Below, one piece after another: positions 45,717 to 56,500 of a stretch of 64,000 nucleotides of DNA; positions within the stretch are counted from its first letter, which is position 1, and each line of letters begins with the position of its first letter. The stretch lies in the NCBI RefSeq assembly GCF_003003005.1, contig NZ_PVTR01000001.1:331108-395107 (forward strand), given 5' to 3'. The DNA is from Mongoliibacter ruber (GTDB taxonomy: Bacteria > Bacteroidota > Bacteroidia > Cytophagales > Cyclobacteriaceae). The notes beneath the pieces are model-generated. The model was not told the origin of the DNA. It did no database searches and saw only the letters and a program-made list of their open reading frames with translations. The position numbers were made by a program, and so were the translations under genes.

Positions 45717-48700
45717 ATGAAAAATACCCAATTTAGCAATCTGATACTCGACCAAAGCAAGGATCTCGTTTGGGCAGTGGATAAAAACCTTGATTTGGTT
45801 TATGCCAACAGGGCCTATTCAAACCTAATGGAGGAAGTAACAGGAGTGAAAAAAGAACTGAACACTCCAATCTTGGTAGAAGGTTTTGGCGAGGGCTATA
45901 TTGAAAAATGGAAGGCCTACTACCAAAAAGCCTTATCTGGAGAACATTTTGAAATAGAGGAACATTTTTACAACCCGGAAACCCAAGAAATACAGTATGG
46001 GCATATTGCCTTCTCCCCCATTCGTGATAAGGAAGGTGAAATTCTTACTGTAGCCTGCCGTAATACAGATATCACACCGGTCATCAGACAAAAAGATCAT
46101 GCAAGTCGGCTAATGGATGCTTCATTGGATGTTTTCTGTACCATTGATGAAGAAGGAAATTTTGTATTTGTGAGTTCTGTTTCCGCTAATCATTGGGGGT
46201 ATCATCCTGAAGAGCTGATAGGCAAATCTTACAGAGACTTGATAGTTGAAGAGGATCTCGAAAAAACTGATTTGGTAGATGCGGAAATATTGGCAGGTAA
46301 AGAATTTAAATCCTTTTCCAATCGATTCCGCAAGAAAAACGGCGATATCGCTTATAACCTGTGGTCAGCCCGTTGGGACAATGAGACCAAGCTGATGTAC
46401 TGTGTAGCCAGAGATGGGAAGGAAAAAATCGAAGAAGAATCAGAAAAGGAATTACTCAGCCAAATCAGCCAAAGTTTCAACAATGATAAGGAATTGATTC
46501 CTTCGGGTAATCATCTTTGCGAAAATTTATACGCATACGGGAAATTTGATTTGATTGAACTCTGGTGCCCCAGTATGGAGGGGACAAAAATAAACCTAAT
46601 TGGAAAGAGTGATCATAATCAGGATTTCTATGAATTTGAACCATCAGAAACTTCCTTTCAGAAGGATAAAGGCTTGCCGGGAAAGGTTTGGAACAAAGTA
46701 AAACAGCTTCTTTGGGATGAAAAACAAATCAATAAAAACTTTATCAGGAAAAAAGGAGCCTCTCACCTGGGGCTGAAAGCCATACTTGGGATACCTTTGT
46801 CCTTTAACGATGAATTGGTAGGTGTGCTACTGATAGGAACCAAAAGGGAACCGGAATATCTGGAGAAACATAGTCCGGTTTTAAGCCGCCTGGAAAAATT
46901 TATCGGTTCGGAAATTAACAGGAAAAGATTGGAAGATAATCTCAAGCACTTGTACAAGGCCATTCCTGATATTCTATGCATTGCAGATTTTTACGGTCGA
47001 TTTTTGAAAATTAACCCCGCAGGTTGTGAATTGCTGGGCTATAAAGAAAAAGAAATCCTATTTCATACCTTTGAGGACTTTGTCCATCCTGAGGATAAGC
47101 ATGTATCTACCAGAGAAGTAAAGAAACTTGAAACAGGCGCAAATACCTTTCAATTTGAAAACAGATACATTACCAAAGATGGTAAAATCATTTGGCTAAG
47201 TTGGAGTTGTAATTCATCGGTTCAAGAAGGGTTGATTTATGCTTCAGCCAAGGATATTACCGCTATGGTTCAATTAAGGGAGTTAAATACCCAAGCCGGA
47301 ACCCTGGCAAAAATTGGCTCATGGGAAATTGATTTGGAAAAAAACACCGTTTTCTGGTCTAAAATAGTGCATCAACTACATGAAACGGATCCTAATACTT
47401 TTACTCCCGATATACAGGCGGGAATTAATTTTTATCGTGAAGACTGTAGGGCTTTGGTTCAGAACAGTATTGAAAAAAGCACCTCAACAGGTAAGGGGTT
47501 TGATTTTGAAGCAGTGATCATCACCAAAAAGCTTAAAGAAAGATGGGTGCGGGCTATAGGCAACGTGGAAATCTTTAAAGGAAAAACCAAAAGAATCTAT
47601 GGTAGCTTTCAGGATATCACAGACAGAAAAGAATCTGAATTGAGGTTACAGTCATTCGCCAATAACCTGCCTGGGGTAGCCTTTCAGTATTACATATATC
47701 CTAATGGCAGTGATGACTTAAAGTATGTAACCAATGGAGCAGAGAAGGTTTGGGGTTTTGATGAAGAAAGCGTTATGGAAGAAAACAGCTTAGTTTGGAA
47801 GCAAGTTGAGCTTGGAGGAGAGCTTGATTTTGTCAAGAAAAGCATCATGAAATCAGTAGAAACCAAATCTGAATGGAAGGCTCAGTGGCGATATATCATG
47901 CCCAACAATGAACTTCGTATACATGCCGGATATGGAACCCCTACGATTCTACCGGATAAGAGCATCGTTTTCAACTCGCTCATTCTGGATATAACTCAGG
48001 AATACAGAAGCGAAGAACTCTTGGAGCAAGCTTCTGAAATGGCGAAAATCGGCAGTTGGGAACTTAACCTGGCTGATCAAACGAATGACCGCATGTACTG
48101 GTCACCCATGACGAGAGAGATTTTAGAAGTAGATGACGACTACAACCCGTCATTGACGGGAGGCTTTGAATTTTACTCTGGTGAGGATAAGGAAAAGATT
48201 CAAAAGGAAGTAGCTCAATTGATAGAAACGGGTCAGGAGTTTGACTTGGAGTTGCTCATTATCACTCAGGACGGAAAAGAAAAATGGATAAGGTGTATTG
48301 GTAAAAGTGAATGGGTTAAAGGTGCATGCACAAAAATCTATGGCAGTTATCAGGACATTCATGTAGCCAAATCCAATGAGCTTAGGTTAAAAGAAATACT
48401 CGAAAGTATTTCAGACGCTTTTTATGCTGTAGATGCCAATTGGAATTTTACCTATTTCAACCGTGAAGCTGAACAACTTTTGAAGAAAAGCGCAGATGAG
48501 GTACTGGGTGAAAACATTTGGGGAATTTTCTCACCTGCCAAAGGAACTGTTCTGGAAAAGATTTACAGGCGAGTGGCCGAAAGCGGCCAATCTGAAAACT
48601 TTGAGTATCATTACCCGGGAAATGGATGCTGGTACGAAATATCAACTTATCCTTCCAGTGGAGGCATTTCATCATATTTTAAAAATATTGATGAACGCAA

Positions 48701-50186
48701 AGAGTCTGCAAAAGAACTTGAAAAAGCTTACAAAGAAAAAAATGAAATACTGGAAAGTATTGGGGATGCTTTTTTTGCCGTAGATGAAGATTGGATAATA
48801 ACCTACTGGAACAAACAGTCCGAAATCATAATGGGCAAAAATAAAGAGAGTGTACTCGGTGAAAATTTATGGGAACTTTACCCAGATGCCGTAGACACTG
48901 ATTTTTACGTGCAGTACCATCGGGCTATGGAATCTGGTGAAATGGTCAATTTTGAGGAATACTATCCTACTCTTAACATTTGGGTAGAGGTAACTGTTTA
49001 CCCTTCAGAAAATGGCTTATCCATATACTTTAAGGATATTACGCTTAGGAAAGCAGCGGATATCCGATTGCTGAAAGCCAATGAACGCTTCGAATTGGTG
49101 ACTAAGGCGACTAAAGATGCGATTTGGGATTGGGATATAGAAAATGACAATTTCTATCGATCAAATAATATCCATAAGATTTTGGGAATTGGTGCATCTA
49201 CGGAATTGAAGAAAAATCAATTTTGGAAAGATGCCTTTCACCCCGAAGATTTGGAGAAAATAAAGGAAAGCATTCAGAGAGAGCTAAATGATCCCCAATC
49301 TGAGCGATGGGAAATGGAATACAGGGTGCTAAACGATAATAATGAAGAACTTTCAATAATCGACAGAGGGATTATCGTTAGAAATAAAAATGGAAAGGCT
49401 GCCCGTATGGTGGGGGCAATGACTGATTTGACCAAGCAAAAAAGGCTTGAAAAAGAATTATTCCAACTCAATGAATCACTCAAAAATTATGCAAAGGAAC
49501 TAGAGCGTTCCAATGAAGAGTTGGAACAATTTGCCTTTATTACCTCCCACGATTTGCAGGAACCACTTCGGATGATTTCCAGCTTTATGGATCAGTTGAA
49601 AAGGAAATATGCTGAGCAATTAGATGACAAGGCGCTACAATACATTCATTTTGCTACGGATGGAGCCAAACGGATGAAGCAGATCATATTGGATTTATTG
49701 CTTTATTCCAGAGCCAACAAGCCTTCCGAGCACCTTGAGGAGATAAACCTAAATGAAATATTAGCTGATTACACTCAATTGAGAAGTAGGGTAATTGTTG
49801 AAAAAAATGCGTCTATTAAATTTGATAAACTCCCCGTTTTAAATACCTACAGGGCACCAATTACCCAGATAGTCCATTGTTTACTTGACAATGCTTTGAA
49901 GTATGTGAAAGAAAATATACCTCCGTGTATTGAGATTTATGTTAAGGAAAAAGAGACGGTTTGGGAGTTCGCAGTAAAAGACAATGGAATTGGTATTGAT
50001 GAAAAATTTTATGATAAAATCTTCATCATTTTCCAAAGGCTTCATAACAGAAATGAACATGATGGTACAGGTATTGGCTTGTCCATCGCCAAAAGAGGTG
50101 TTGAATTTTTAGGAGGTGAAATTTGGCTGGAATCAACAGTAGACAAAGGCTCTACTTTCTATTTTACAATAGCAAAAAATCAATAA
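45717..50186 (+). CDS. Multi-PAS/GAF hybrid sensor histidine kinase
   Basis: A 1489-residue soluble kinase with no membrane segment. I count about nine PAS units (near 5-125, 128-240, 405-525, 530-640, 645-765, 770-885, 890-1000, 1005-1115, 1120-1240) and a GAF domain (about 248-400). The phosphoacceptor His1278 lies in ITSHDLQEPLRMI, and the ATPase has HCLLDNALKY, DNGIGID and GTGIGLSIA. Units 4/6 and 7/8 are much alike (AKIGSWE; ESI(S/G)DAF(Y/F)AVD), pointing to internal duplication. The receiver gene follows by 11 bp. It probably senses several cytosolic signals such as redox or light; ligands are unknown. Confidence 0.92.
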   Translation: MKNTQFSNLILDQSKDLVWAVDKNLDLVYANRAYSNLMEEVTGVKKELNTPILVEGFGEGYIEKWKAYYQKALSGEHFEIEEHFYNPETQEIQYGHIAFSPIRDKEGEILTVACRNTDITPVIRQKDHASRLMDASLDVFCTIDEEGNFVFVSSVSANHWGYHPEELIGKSYRDLIVEEDLEKTDLVDAEILAGKEFKSFSNRFRKKNGDIAYNLWSARWDNETKLMYCVARDGKEKIEEESEKELLSQISQSFNNDKELIPSGNHLCENLYAYGKFDLIELWCPSMEGTKINLIGKSDHNQDFYEFEPSETSFQKDKGLPGKVWNKVKQLLWDEKQINKNFIRKKGASHLGLKAILGIPLSFNDELVGVLLIGTKREPEYLEKHSPVLSRLEKFIGSEINRKRLEDNLKHLYKAIPDILCIADFYGRFLKINPAGCELLGYKEKEILFHTFEDFVHPEDKHVSTREVKKLETGANTFQFENRYITKDGKIIWLSWSCNSSVQEGLIYASAKDITAMVQLRELNTQAGTLAKIGSWEIDLEKNTVFWSKIVHQLHETDPNTFTPDIQAGINFYREDCRALVQNSIEKSTSTGKGFDFEAVIITKKLKERWVRAIGNVEIFKGKTKRIYGSFQDITDRKESELRLQSFANNLPGVAFQYYIYPNGSDDLKYVTNGAEKVWGFDEESVMEENSLVWKQVELGGELDFVKKSIMKSVETKSEWKAQWRYIMPNNELRIHAGYGTPTILPDKSIVFNSLILDITQEYRSEELLEQASEMAKIGSWELNLADQTNDRMYWSPMTREILEVDDDYNPSLTGGFEFYSGEDKEKIQKEVAQLIETGQEFDLELLIITQDGKEKWIRCIGKSEWVKGACTKIYGSYQDIHVAKSNELRLKEILESISDAFYAVDANWNFTYFNREAEQLLKKSADEVLGENIWGIFSPAKGTVLEKIYRRVAESGQSENFEYHYPGNGCWYEISTYPSSGGISSYFKNIDERKESAKELEKAYKEKNEILESIGDAFFAVDEDWIITYWNKQSEIIMGKNKESVLGENLWELYPDAVDTDFYVQYHRAMESGEMVNFEEYYPTLNIWVEVTVYPSENGLSIYFKDITLRKAADIRLLKANERFELVTKATKDAIWDWDIENDNFYRSNNIHKILGIGASTELKKNQFWKDAFHPEDLEKIKESIQRELNDPQSERWEMEYRVLNDNNEELSIIDRGIIVRNKNGKAARMVGAMTDLTKQKRLEKELFQLNESLKNYAKELERSNEELEQFAFITSHDLQEPLRMISSFMDQLKRKYAEQLDDKALQYIHFATDGAKRMKQIILDLLLYSRANKPSEHLEEINLNEILADYTQLRSRVIVEKNASIKFDKLPVLNTYRAPITQIVHCLLDNALKYVKENIPPCIEIYVKEKETVWEFAVKDNGIGIDEKFYDKIFIIFQRLHNRNEHDGTGIGLSIAKRGVEFLGGEIWLESTVDKGSTFYFTIAKNQ

Positions 50187-50197
50187 TTTCATAAAAT

Positions 50198-50638
50198 ATG
50201 AGTACTAAAAATTTAAAATTAGCACATATTCTTCTTGTAGAAGACAACGAAGGAGATATACTCCTCACGCTTGATGCTTTTGAGGAAAGCAAGTTTCAAA
50301 CTCAAGTCAGCGTCGCCAGGAATGGACAGGAAGCATTAGATTTTTTAAACAAAACAGGAAAATTCTCTGATGCTCAAAGGCCTGATTTGATTTTGTTGGA
50401 TATAAATATCCCCATTTTCAATGGGCTTGAAGTATTGGAAGAGATCAAAAAGGATGAAAGCCTGAAAAAGATTCCGGTAATCATGCTGACCACTTCCTCC
50501 AATCAAAAAGATATTGAATTGGCCTACAAAAGCTACTGCAACAGCTATGTAAAAAAACCATTGGAGATGGAAGATTTTATGGAGGCCATTCTTAAAATCG
50601 AAGAGTTTTGGCTGCAGCTATCCGTTTTATCTGAATAA
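50198..50638 (+). CDS. Single-domain response regulator (Rcp1-like receiver)
   Basis: A 146-residue stand-alone receiver. The acidic pair is Glu15/Asp16 (LLVEDNEGD), the phosphorylated residue Asp68 (LILLDINIP) and the conserved lysine Lys120 (VKKPL). The extended EDNEGDILL start and FLNKTGKF insertion are typical of receivers paired with phytochrome-like kinases. With no output domain, it must signal through protein contacts. It is in an operon with the kinase. Confidence 0.92.
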   Translation: MSTKNLKLAHILLVEDNEGDILLTLDAFEESKFQTQVSVARNGQEALDFLNKTGKFSDAQRPDLILLDINIPIFNGLEVLEEIKKDESLKKIPVIMLTTSSNQKDIELAYKSYCNSYVKKPLEMEDFMEAILKIEEFWLQLSVLSE

Positions 50639-50820
50639 TATATTCTTCAATAGGATACTCAATTAGAATAAAATGAAATATTGTGAGGACAAAAAACCTG
50701 TCTTTTCTAAGGAAATTATTTGAGCTTTTTACCGACCTTTTCAGGGAAAGAGAATTTGATTAAAATGATTTTAGAAGGTATGCGAAATTTTTGGGGACAA
50801 TAAAAGTTATTTAAAAATGT

Positions 50821-50862
50821 AAAAATGAAGCTGGTGTGTCTATACATACCAGCTTCATTTTT
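50821..50862. terminator. Long hairpin, probably bidirectional terminator
   Basis: A 19-bp stem with one G-U pair (core AATGAAGCTGGT/ACCAGCTTCATT) and a 4-nt loop, flanked by A and T runs. It lies about 180 bp after the receiver gene and about 100 bp beyond the convergent small membrane-protein gene. Confidence 0.8.
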
Positions 50863-50957
50863 ACGGCACCTGGAAGACAAGGATATTCAGTTAAGAGCCT
50901 AAATACTCCAAATCCATACTCTCATAAATCATTGTCCTTTTTGACTTCCAATCAAAT

Positions 50958-51188
50958 TCAACTCCCAGGCTTGTTGAATTTTTTTTTAATCATATACCGC
51001 AATCCCACATACCAGAACAACATGAAGGTAATCATGAAATATTTACCACTTGAATCTACCATGGAATAGTCTTCTGATTTGAAGAAATTCACTATTTCCA
51101 AAGAAAAGATGATTATTCCACACCCTAGGAATATGTAGGAAAGGATGTTGATGAGGGGATTTGCTGAGTTGTATTTAGATTTATTCAT
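50958..51188 (-). CDS. Small two-helix membrane protein
   Basis: A 76-residue protein with two hydrophobic helices (ILSYIFLGCGIIIFSLEI; YFMITFMLFWYVGLRYM) and a basic tail (KKKFNKPG). No known family. It lies 23 bp after a second small membrane protein of similar layout, so they are probably an operon of related proteins. Confidence 0.55.
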   Translation of the reverse strand: MNKSKYNSANPLINILSYIFLGCGIIIFSLEIVNFFKSEDYSMVDSSGKYFMITFMLFWYVGLRYMIKKKFNKPGS

Positions 51189-51211
51189 TTCAATTATATT
51201 TTTTTTTACAA

Positions 51212-51472
51212 TTATTTCAGACTCATTTCAAAATCTTTTCCTCTGAGTTGTACTGCCATCCATTTTAGGATCAAAAACAGGATCAGGCCATTAAGGCCAA
51301 ACAAGAGTGCATTTTCAACCAGAAAGTCCAATTTTTCCAGAAAGTCCAATTTTGACTGAACTTTGAAAAAATCATAAAGGCCGGAAAACAACCTTAATAA
51401 TCCCCCAAAGAGCAACAGATAAGCAATAACATTTAGTCCTTTTAGATTTCCGAATTTAAATTGAATTTTCAT
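51212..51472 (-). CDS. Small two-helix membrane protein
   Basis: An 86-residue protein; the ATG at 51472 (MKIQFKFGNLKGLNV) is preferred over a start 42 bp upstream. Two hydrophobic helices (VIAYLLLFGGLLRLFSGLY; ALLFGLNGLILFLILKW) are joined by a loop with a six-residue duplication KLDFLE-KLDFLV. Unknown function. Divergent from the Crp-family gene, so regulation by it is possible. Confidence 0.55.
   Translation of the reverse strand: MKIQFKFGNLKGLNVIAYLLLFGGLLRLFSGLYDFFKVQSKLDFLEKLDFLVENALLFGLNGLILFLILKWMAVQLRGKDFEMSLK
51319..51353. repeat. 18-bp tandem duplication inside a small membrane-protein gene
   Basis: CCAGAAAGTCCAATTTTT occurs twice in a row (the second copy lacks the last T). It is in frame and duplicates six residues. 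Confidence 0.85.
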
Positions 51473-51583
51473 TTTTGTGATGTTTGGTTTGTTTAACAAA
51501 GGTATGTGGCCCAAAACCGCTAAAAATTGACCTATGTTAAGTTAATCCTTAACTTGAAGATCAATCTGAACCTCAAGCCCTCC

Positions 51584-52192
51584 ATGGATAAAACACTGTC
51601 AGAAGACGCATACGAAGGACATTTAAATGCAGCAAGGGAGCTCCTTTATGATTACCTTCCATTGACCGATGAACAATGGGAAGTATTCAAGCAGGGCTTT
51701 AAAATCAGGAAATACAGAAAAGGAGATTTTATTTTAAATGAAGGAGAAACTGAGCGTTTTCTCTCCATTGTGATAACTGGGTGTACAAGGCATTTTATTT
51801 TGGTCAAAGGGGAAGAAAAGTCATTTGATTTCTCTTTCCAGCATGAATTTAACTGTTCCTACTCCAGCTTTATCCAACAAAATCCTTCCAATTTTTATAT
51901 AGAAGCCTTAGATGAATGCATCCTTGCCTCCCTACCCTACACATTTTTGGAACAGCTTTATGCACAATACCCAGAGAGCAACAAATTTGGGAGAACAGCT
52001 GTAGAGCAATACTACATATGGAGAGAACAAAGAGAAATTTCACTTCTGACTGACTCTGCCAGTGAGCGGTACGAAAAGTTAATGGAAAAATACCCTGTTT
52101 ATCTGGAACAGGTCCCTTTAAAATATCTTGCCTCCTATCTTAATGTGAAACCTGAGTCCTTGAGCAGGATCAGAAAAAAGCTGATGAAGTAA
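51584..52192 (+). CDS. Crp/Fnr-family transcriptional regulator
   Basis: A 202-residue regulator; the ATG at 51584 (MDKTLSEDAYEG) is used rather than an upstream TTG. Residues about 30-130 form a cyclic-nucleotide-binding-like beta-roll (FKIRKYRKGDFILNEGE; FYIEALDECILASLPY). Residues about 170-202 form a short helix-turn-helix (VPLKYLASYLNVKPESLSRI). The phosphate-binding R-S-A motif of cAMP sites is absent, so cAMP binding is doubtful. It sits 80 bp before the barrel-protein gene. Confidence 0.88.
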   Translation: MDKTLSEDAYEGHLNAARELLYDYLPLTDEQWEVFKQGFKIRKYRKGDFILNEGETERFLSIVITGCTRHFILVKGEEKSFDFSFQHEFNCSYSSFIQQNPSNFYIEALDECILASLPYTFLEQLYAQYPESNKFGRTAVEQYYIWREQREISLLTDSASERYEKLMEKYPVYLEQVPLKYLASYLNVKPESLSRIRKKLMK

Positions 52193-52272
52193 AAGTATGT
52201 TCTTAACCTAGATCAATTTTTTACCATTTACCTTCTCCCACCTTTGTACCTGTCAAACAAACAGTTACAAAA

Positions 52273-52983
52273 ATGAAAACGATTAGATTTACAAAAGTTT
52301 CAATTTTCCTACTTTTCTTTGTCCTAAGCCAAAATTTAATGGCACAGAATGCAGAACCATCTTCAAAAAAACCTTATAAATCACAAACCTACTTCAGTTT
52401 TGGAGCAGGGTTAAGTGTATTGCAGGGTGTTCCTGACAACTTTTACCAAGATGGACATGGTAATATTCAAATAGGTTTTATGAAGGAGATGCCAATAAAC
52501 AGAAGACTTTCATTCCTTACAGGTTTGGAGCTCGAAAGAACAACCTATAACCTTGACTTCTTCCCTGTTTTGGACGAAAGCAACAATACTTTAATCCAAG
52601 CACCTGATGGAATAAAGTATTCAAGGATATACCAGAATAGTTTTAATCTCTCCGCACAGGCAAGGCTTTATTTTAAAGACAACAACAGTAAAGAAAAACC
52701 AAACATTTTCTTGCAAACAGGTTTTAGAGGTGGATATAACCTTAGCAGTACTTACTCCTTCAGGGAGAATAATGAGAATCAATCCATTAATTTGTCAGAG
52801 CTGGCCAATCCCTTCAACCTTCAGGCAGAACTGATGCTGGGCTTTAAAGGCAATTATTTCAAAAAGCTGGAAATCTTAAATGCATCAAGCTTTGGTATGA
52901 CCTACCAGTTCAATCCTCTTCTGACTGCCGGAAATGTAGAAAATATAAAACCCATACACCTGACTTGGAGATTCTTGTTTTAA
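52273..52983 (+). CDS. Outer-membrane beta-barrel protein
   Basis: A 236-residue exported protein: signal peptide ending NLMAQ, then alternating amphipathic strands (YFSFGAGLSVLQG; FLTGLELERTTYNL; IFLQTGFRGGYNL) and a C-terminal aromatic residue (LTWRFLF), as in 8-stranded PorT/OmpW-like barrels. Function unknown. It probably has its own promoter after the regulator gene. Confidence 0.72.
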   Translation: MKTIRFTKVSIFLLFFVLSQNLMAQNAEPSSKKPYKSQTYFSFGAGLSVLQGVPDNFYQDGHGNIQIGFMKEMPINRRLSFLTGLELERTTYNLDFFPVLDESNNTLIQAPDGIKYSRIYQNSFNLSAQARLYFKDNNSKEKPNIFLQTGFRGGYNLSSTYSFRENNENQSINLSELANPFNLQAELMLGFKGNYFKKLEILNASSFGMTYQFNPLLTAGNVENIKPIHLTWRFLF

Positions 52984-53458
52984 AAACAGTATTCCCCTTT
53001 GTCTTACCTGCTATTAAAGAAAAGGGGAAATACTTTTGTTTCTCCATGCTGTTTCCAAAAAAGCTTATACATTTCTGCTTTAATCTCTATATTCTATAGT
53101 TAAAACGCTTGATGCATTTTCAGGTGGAGATCCCTGAAATGACGCCAGTCGGACATTTTTAATGAGTATGGTTTCCCTGGCTTAAAAAAACTTACAACTA
53201 ATCCCGCTATTATTTCATTCAGCTTTGCCTAATTTTCAACTTCCCACTCTCTGAATTATGCCAAAAGTGTAAGAGCAACTTATGGGGGGTTGGGAAAGAA
53301 GGTTTTGATCCAAGAAATGCCAGACTGCCTGATTTTTATGGCAAAAATGCCTTGGCAGAAATCACTAAAAATGGTTCACCTTCCGATTTGACATTTATGA
53401 AAGCTATGAAAGTGAAATTTTTAATTTGAAGTCCTGAATTCGGTAAACACTTTTAAAC
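52984..53458 (+). pseudogene. Spacer with a decayed protein-coding remnant (about 53250-53429)
   Basis: No intact gene. In 53250-53429 the plus strand reads like coding sequence in two frames: NYAKSVRATYGGLGK, and after a run of six G (53284-53289) in another frame GKEGFDPRNARLPDFYGKN and ALAEITKNGSPSDLTFM to a stop at 53429. This looks like a frameshifted remnant of a gene I cannot name. The first 250 bp hold nothing recognisable. Confidence 0.4.
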
Positions 53459-53483
53459 AAAGGGAAGGCTAAACCTTCCCTTT
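53459..53483 (-). terminator. Rho-independent terminator after the permease/peptidase gene
   Basis: AAAGGGAAGG / CCTTCCCTTT, a perfect 10-bp stem with loop CTAAA, 43 bp beyond the stop of the minus-strand gene and with T runs on both sides. Confidence 0.82.
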
Positions 53484-53525
53484 TAGGTGAACTTCAAATA
53501 TCATCTTATCCATGATAGTCCTTCC

Positions 53526-56500
53526 TTAGTCAATACTTACATTTACTATATTATCTTCCGGAATTCTATCAATTAGTTTATTATATGGGTCTATTCCTGC
53601 CTTTACCGGAGCTTCCCCCTTTACTTTGATTTTCAGAATCGTCTCACCCGCCACAATTTTGTGCTTCTGCAGGTACAAAGGATTTGTCCTGTTTCTCCCG
53701 TTCTCATCTTTGTCTTCTCTGGCAAAAATTCCGATATCTATATAATCGCCTTCATAATCTGCAGGGGATTCCCTACCTAAGCTATCCGCATAAACTTTCC
53801 GGGAATTCACAGTCAAGGTAACCAAGTATTCATTATCTCCCAGATTTTCAGCTTTTGCTTCCTGTGCCTTATTTTCATACAAAGTGATTTTATTCCAGGT
53901 ATCATCCAGAAAATAATGCATAGAATCAGGCGTGTGATGGGTAAGATGCCGAAGTAAGTCAGAACTTCCCGCAAAAGGAGGCGTTTCCTTCAAACCAAAC
54001 TCATCAACAAAATTCTTTAAAGCAGCATCCATGGCAGCATCCCCGATGTAATCTCTTAATGCATATAGCACAAGAGCACCTTTTTGATACCAGATATACC
54101 CCCTGTCTGCATTGATGAATACATTTTCTTTTTTGCTTTCATTTGATCTCCCGGACAGATAACTGTCAAGTTCCTGCTTAAGAAATCGTTTCATATTGTC
54201 TCTACCGTAGGCTTTTTCTGTCAAAATCAGAGCAGAATATTCTGCCAAAGCTTCTGAAATCAGATTGGATCCCCTAGTGTAGTTTGGAGGCACCTGATGG
54301 CCCCACCATTGGTGGGCAAGTTCATGGGCTGTGACAAAATAGACATAGTCAAAATCATTGGGGTCACTGAAATCTGCCACCCAGCCAAAACTTTCTGAAA
54401 AAGGCACTGTGTTAGGAAAAGACTGGGCAAAGCCAGCATACCGAGGGAATTCCAAAATCCGCATTTGCCTGAATTGAAATGGGCTATATTTTTCAGAAAA
54501 ATAAACTAAACCATCTTTATACGCTGCCAGGAACCTGTCCAGATTATACTTGTGTTCCCGGTGATGGTAGATTTCAATGGTTACTTTCTGACCATCAGGC
54601 AAAACAGCCTCATCCAATAATACATCAAATTCCCCGGAAACTACAGAGAAAAAGTATTGAATTGGTGTATCCTGAATATAATGAAAATACCTTCTTCCAT
54701 TTTCCTCCCACTCTTTCTGTAAATATCCCGGTACCACTGCAATCTGATCAGGATGCGTACTCACTACTGCCTCAAAGTTTACAAAATCGGCATCTTGCGA
54801 AAACAATAGATTAGTCAAACCAAAAGGGTCATCATGGGGCGGCAGATCGGTATCCTTCTTTTCCAGTCCATGCTTTTTACGTATTTCATCTGAAGTCAAT
54901 TCGATGGATGGATTGTAACCAAAGCTCGGCAAAAAAGCAGAAGTAAACGTCCCATTATATACCAGATCCCTTCCATAGCCGGAATTTGGGAAACCTTTTT
55001 TGATCAGACTTGCCGAAACCTCCAGTTGTAGCGTATCTCCCGGTTGCATGCTTTTAGGAAGTGCCAATATTTTATACCATTCCTTTTGATTGTATTTATT
55101 TAAAACATCAAACTTCCTTCGACCAAATGTTAAAGGAAATCGATAAGGCAGGGATTGTCCGTCCAACCTGACTTCAAACTCAGTAAGATCATTTGCATTC
55201 ATATGCAGGGAATCGATGGGACTATCTGTTTTATTCACAATAGTCAAAAGAAGGTTGAAGTAGGCATTTCTTTCTTCCGGAACAAGATCTGCTTTTAACA
55301 AAACTGAAACTACTTTGGGTTGTGGAAGTCGCTCATACTGCTTTAGTTGTTTTTCGTATTCTGCCCTGTCTTTTTGACCTTCCTTAACAGTTTGATAGCC
55401 ATTTTCATAGACCACTGATTGGAAAATATAGGCACCAGATCCCAATCCTATCAATAAAAACACCAACGAAAGACCAACTGCTGGTGACTTCAAACGCTTT
55501 TTGGCAGTATTTAACCTGCTGGAAAAACTTACTTCTGTTCCCCTGATAAAGAAAATACTGAAAAACAACACCAGGAAAAGACCAATGGCAGACCAATAAA
55601 TATTAAACCAAAGCAATGAACCGGAAAAATGGCCTAATCCATTCATGTCTGACCAAAGGTAAGATGGCTTGAATGAATAAAGGAAAAGATTGAAATTGAC
55701 ATTTGCTAAATCCATAACGACCCCAAGTACCACCCAAATGGCAATACTAGCTGCATGGCCAGCAAATTTATTGTTAAAGAGCATATGAACAGCAAATACC
55801 AACATAACCATTTGCAGGTAATCCGGATAAGTAATCAGAAAACTGTCAACGAGATAGACTGGGAGCTGATAGTTAAAGTATCCTTTCAATGTCTGAACCA
55901 ACATGCCAATTGGGATTGGGATGAAGGCAAGAATGAATGTCACCGTTGCCATGGCAAAAAACTTGGATGAAAGCAATACACTATCCTTCACTGGGAAAGT
56001 ATCACTGATCACAGCATAGCCTGAAGCCTGATTTCTATGAATGGATTCTCCGGTGAAAAACACAATAATGATGAAAACAAAAAGATTGTAATCAAAACCC
56101 TTGAACTCCATCAAAAAGCTGGTAACAGGGAAATTTGAGACTGAATAAATCGTAGAGCCTATCCAAAAATCAATTATCAAGAACACAAGGCCACCCAAGA
56201 GAATAGATCTAAAGTAAACATCTTTCAACACATTGTTCACCTCAATTTTGGTCAATGCTAACAAACTCATCCATTGGTATTTACCCGAAAAAACAGTTTG
56301 AACCTTTCCTATGGTTGCTACAGGAGCTATTTCTTCTCCAGCTGACTTTTCGGTACGCTTCAAACGCTCCTGAAAGAAGTAGCTGAAGGAGAATCGCCAA
56401 TATGCAGCTAAAAAAAAGCATAATCCTGCCAGTGACCAGATGACCCTATTCCAAAGCAGGTTTCCTTGCATTGGAGCAATAAAAGAATTTTGTTCAAAGG

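Noticed and set aside
53243-53253. CCCACTCTCTG, an exact 11-base copy of the 3' end of tRNA-Ser, as a possible right attachment site
   Set aside because: Eleven bases can occur by chance in 64 kb, true attachment duplications are usually longer, and no integrase or element end is next to it.
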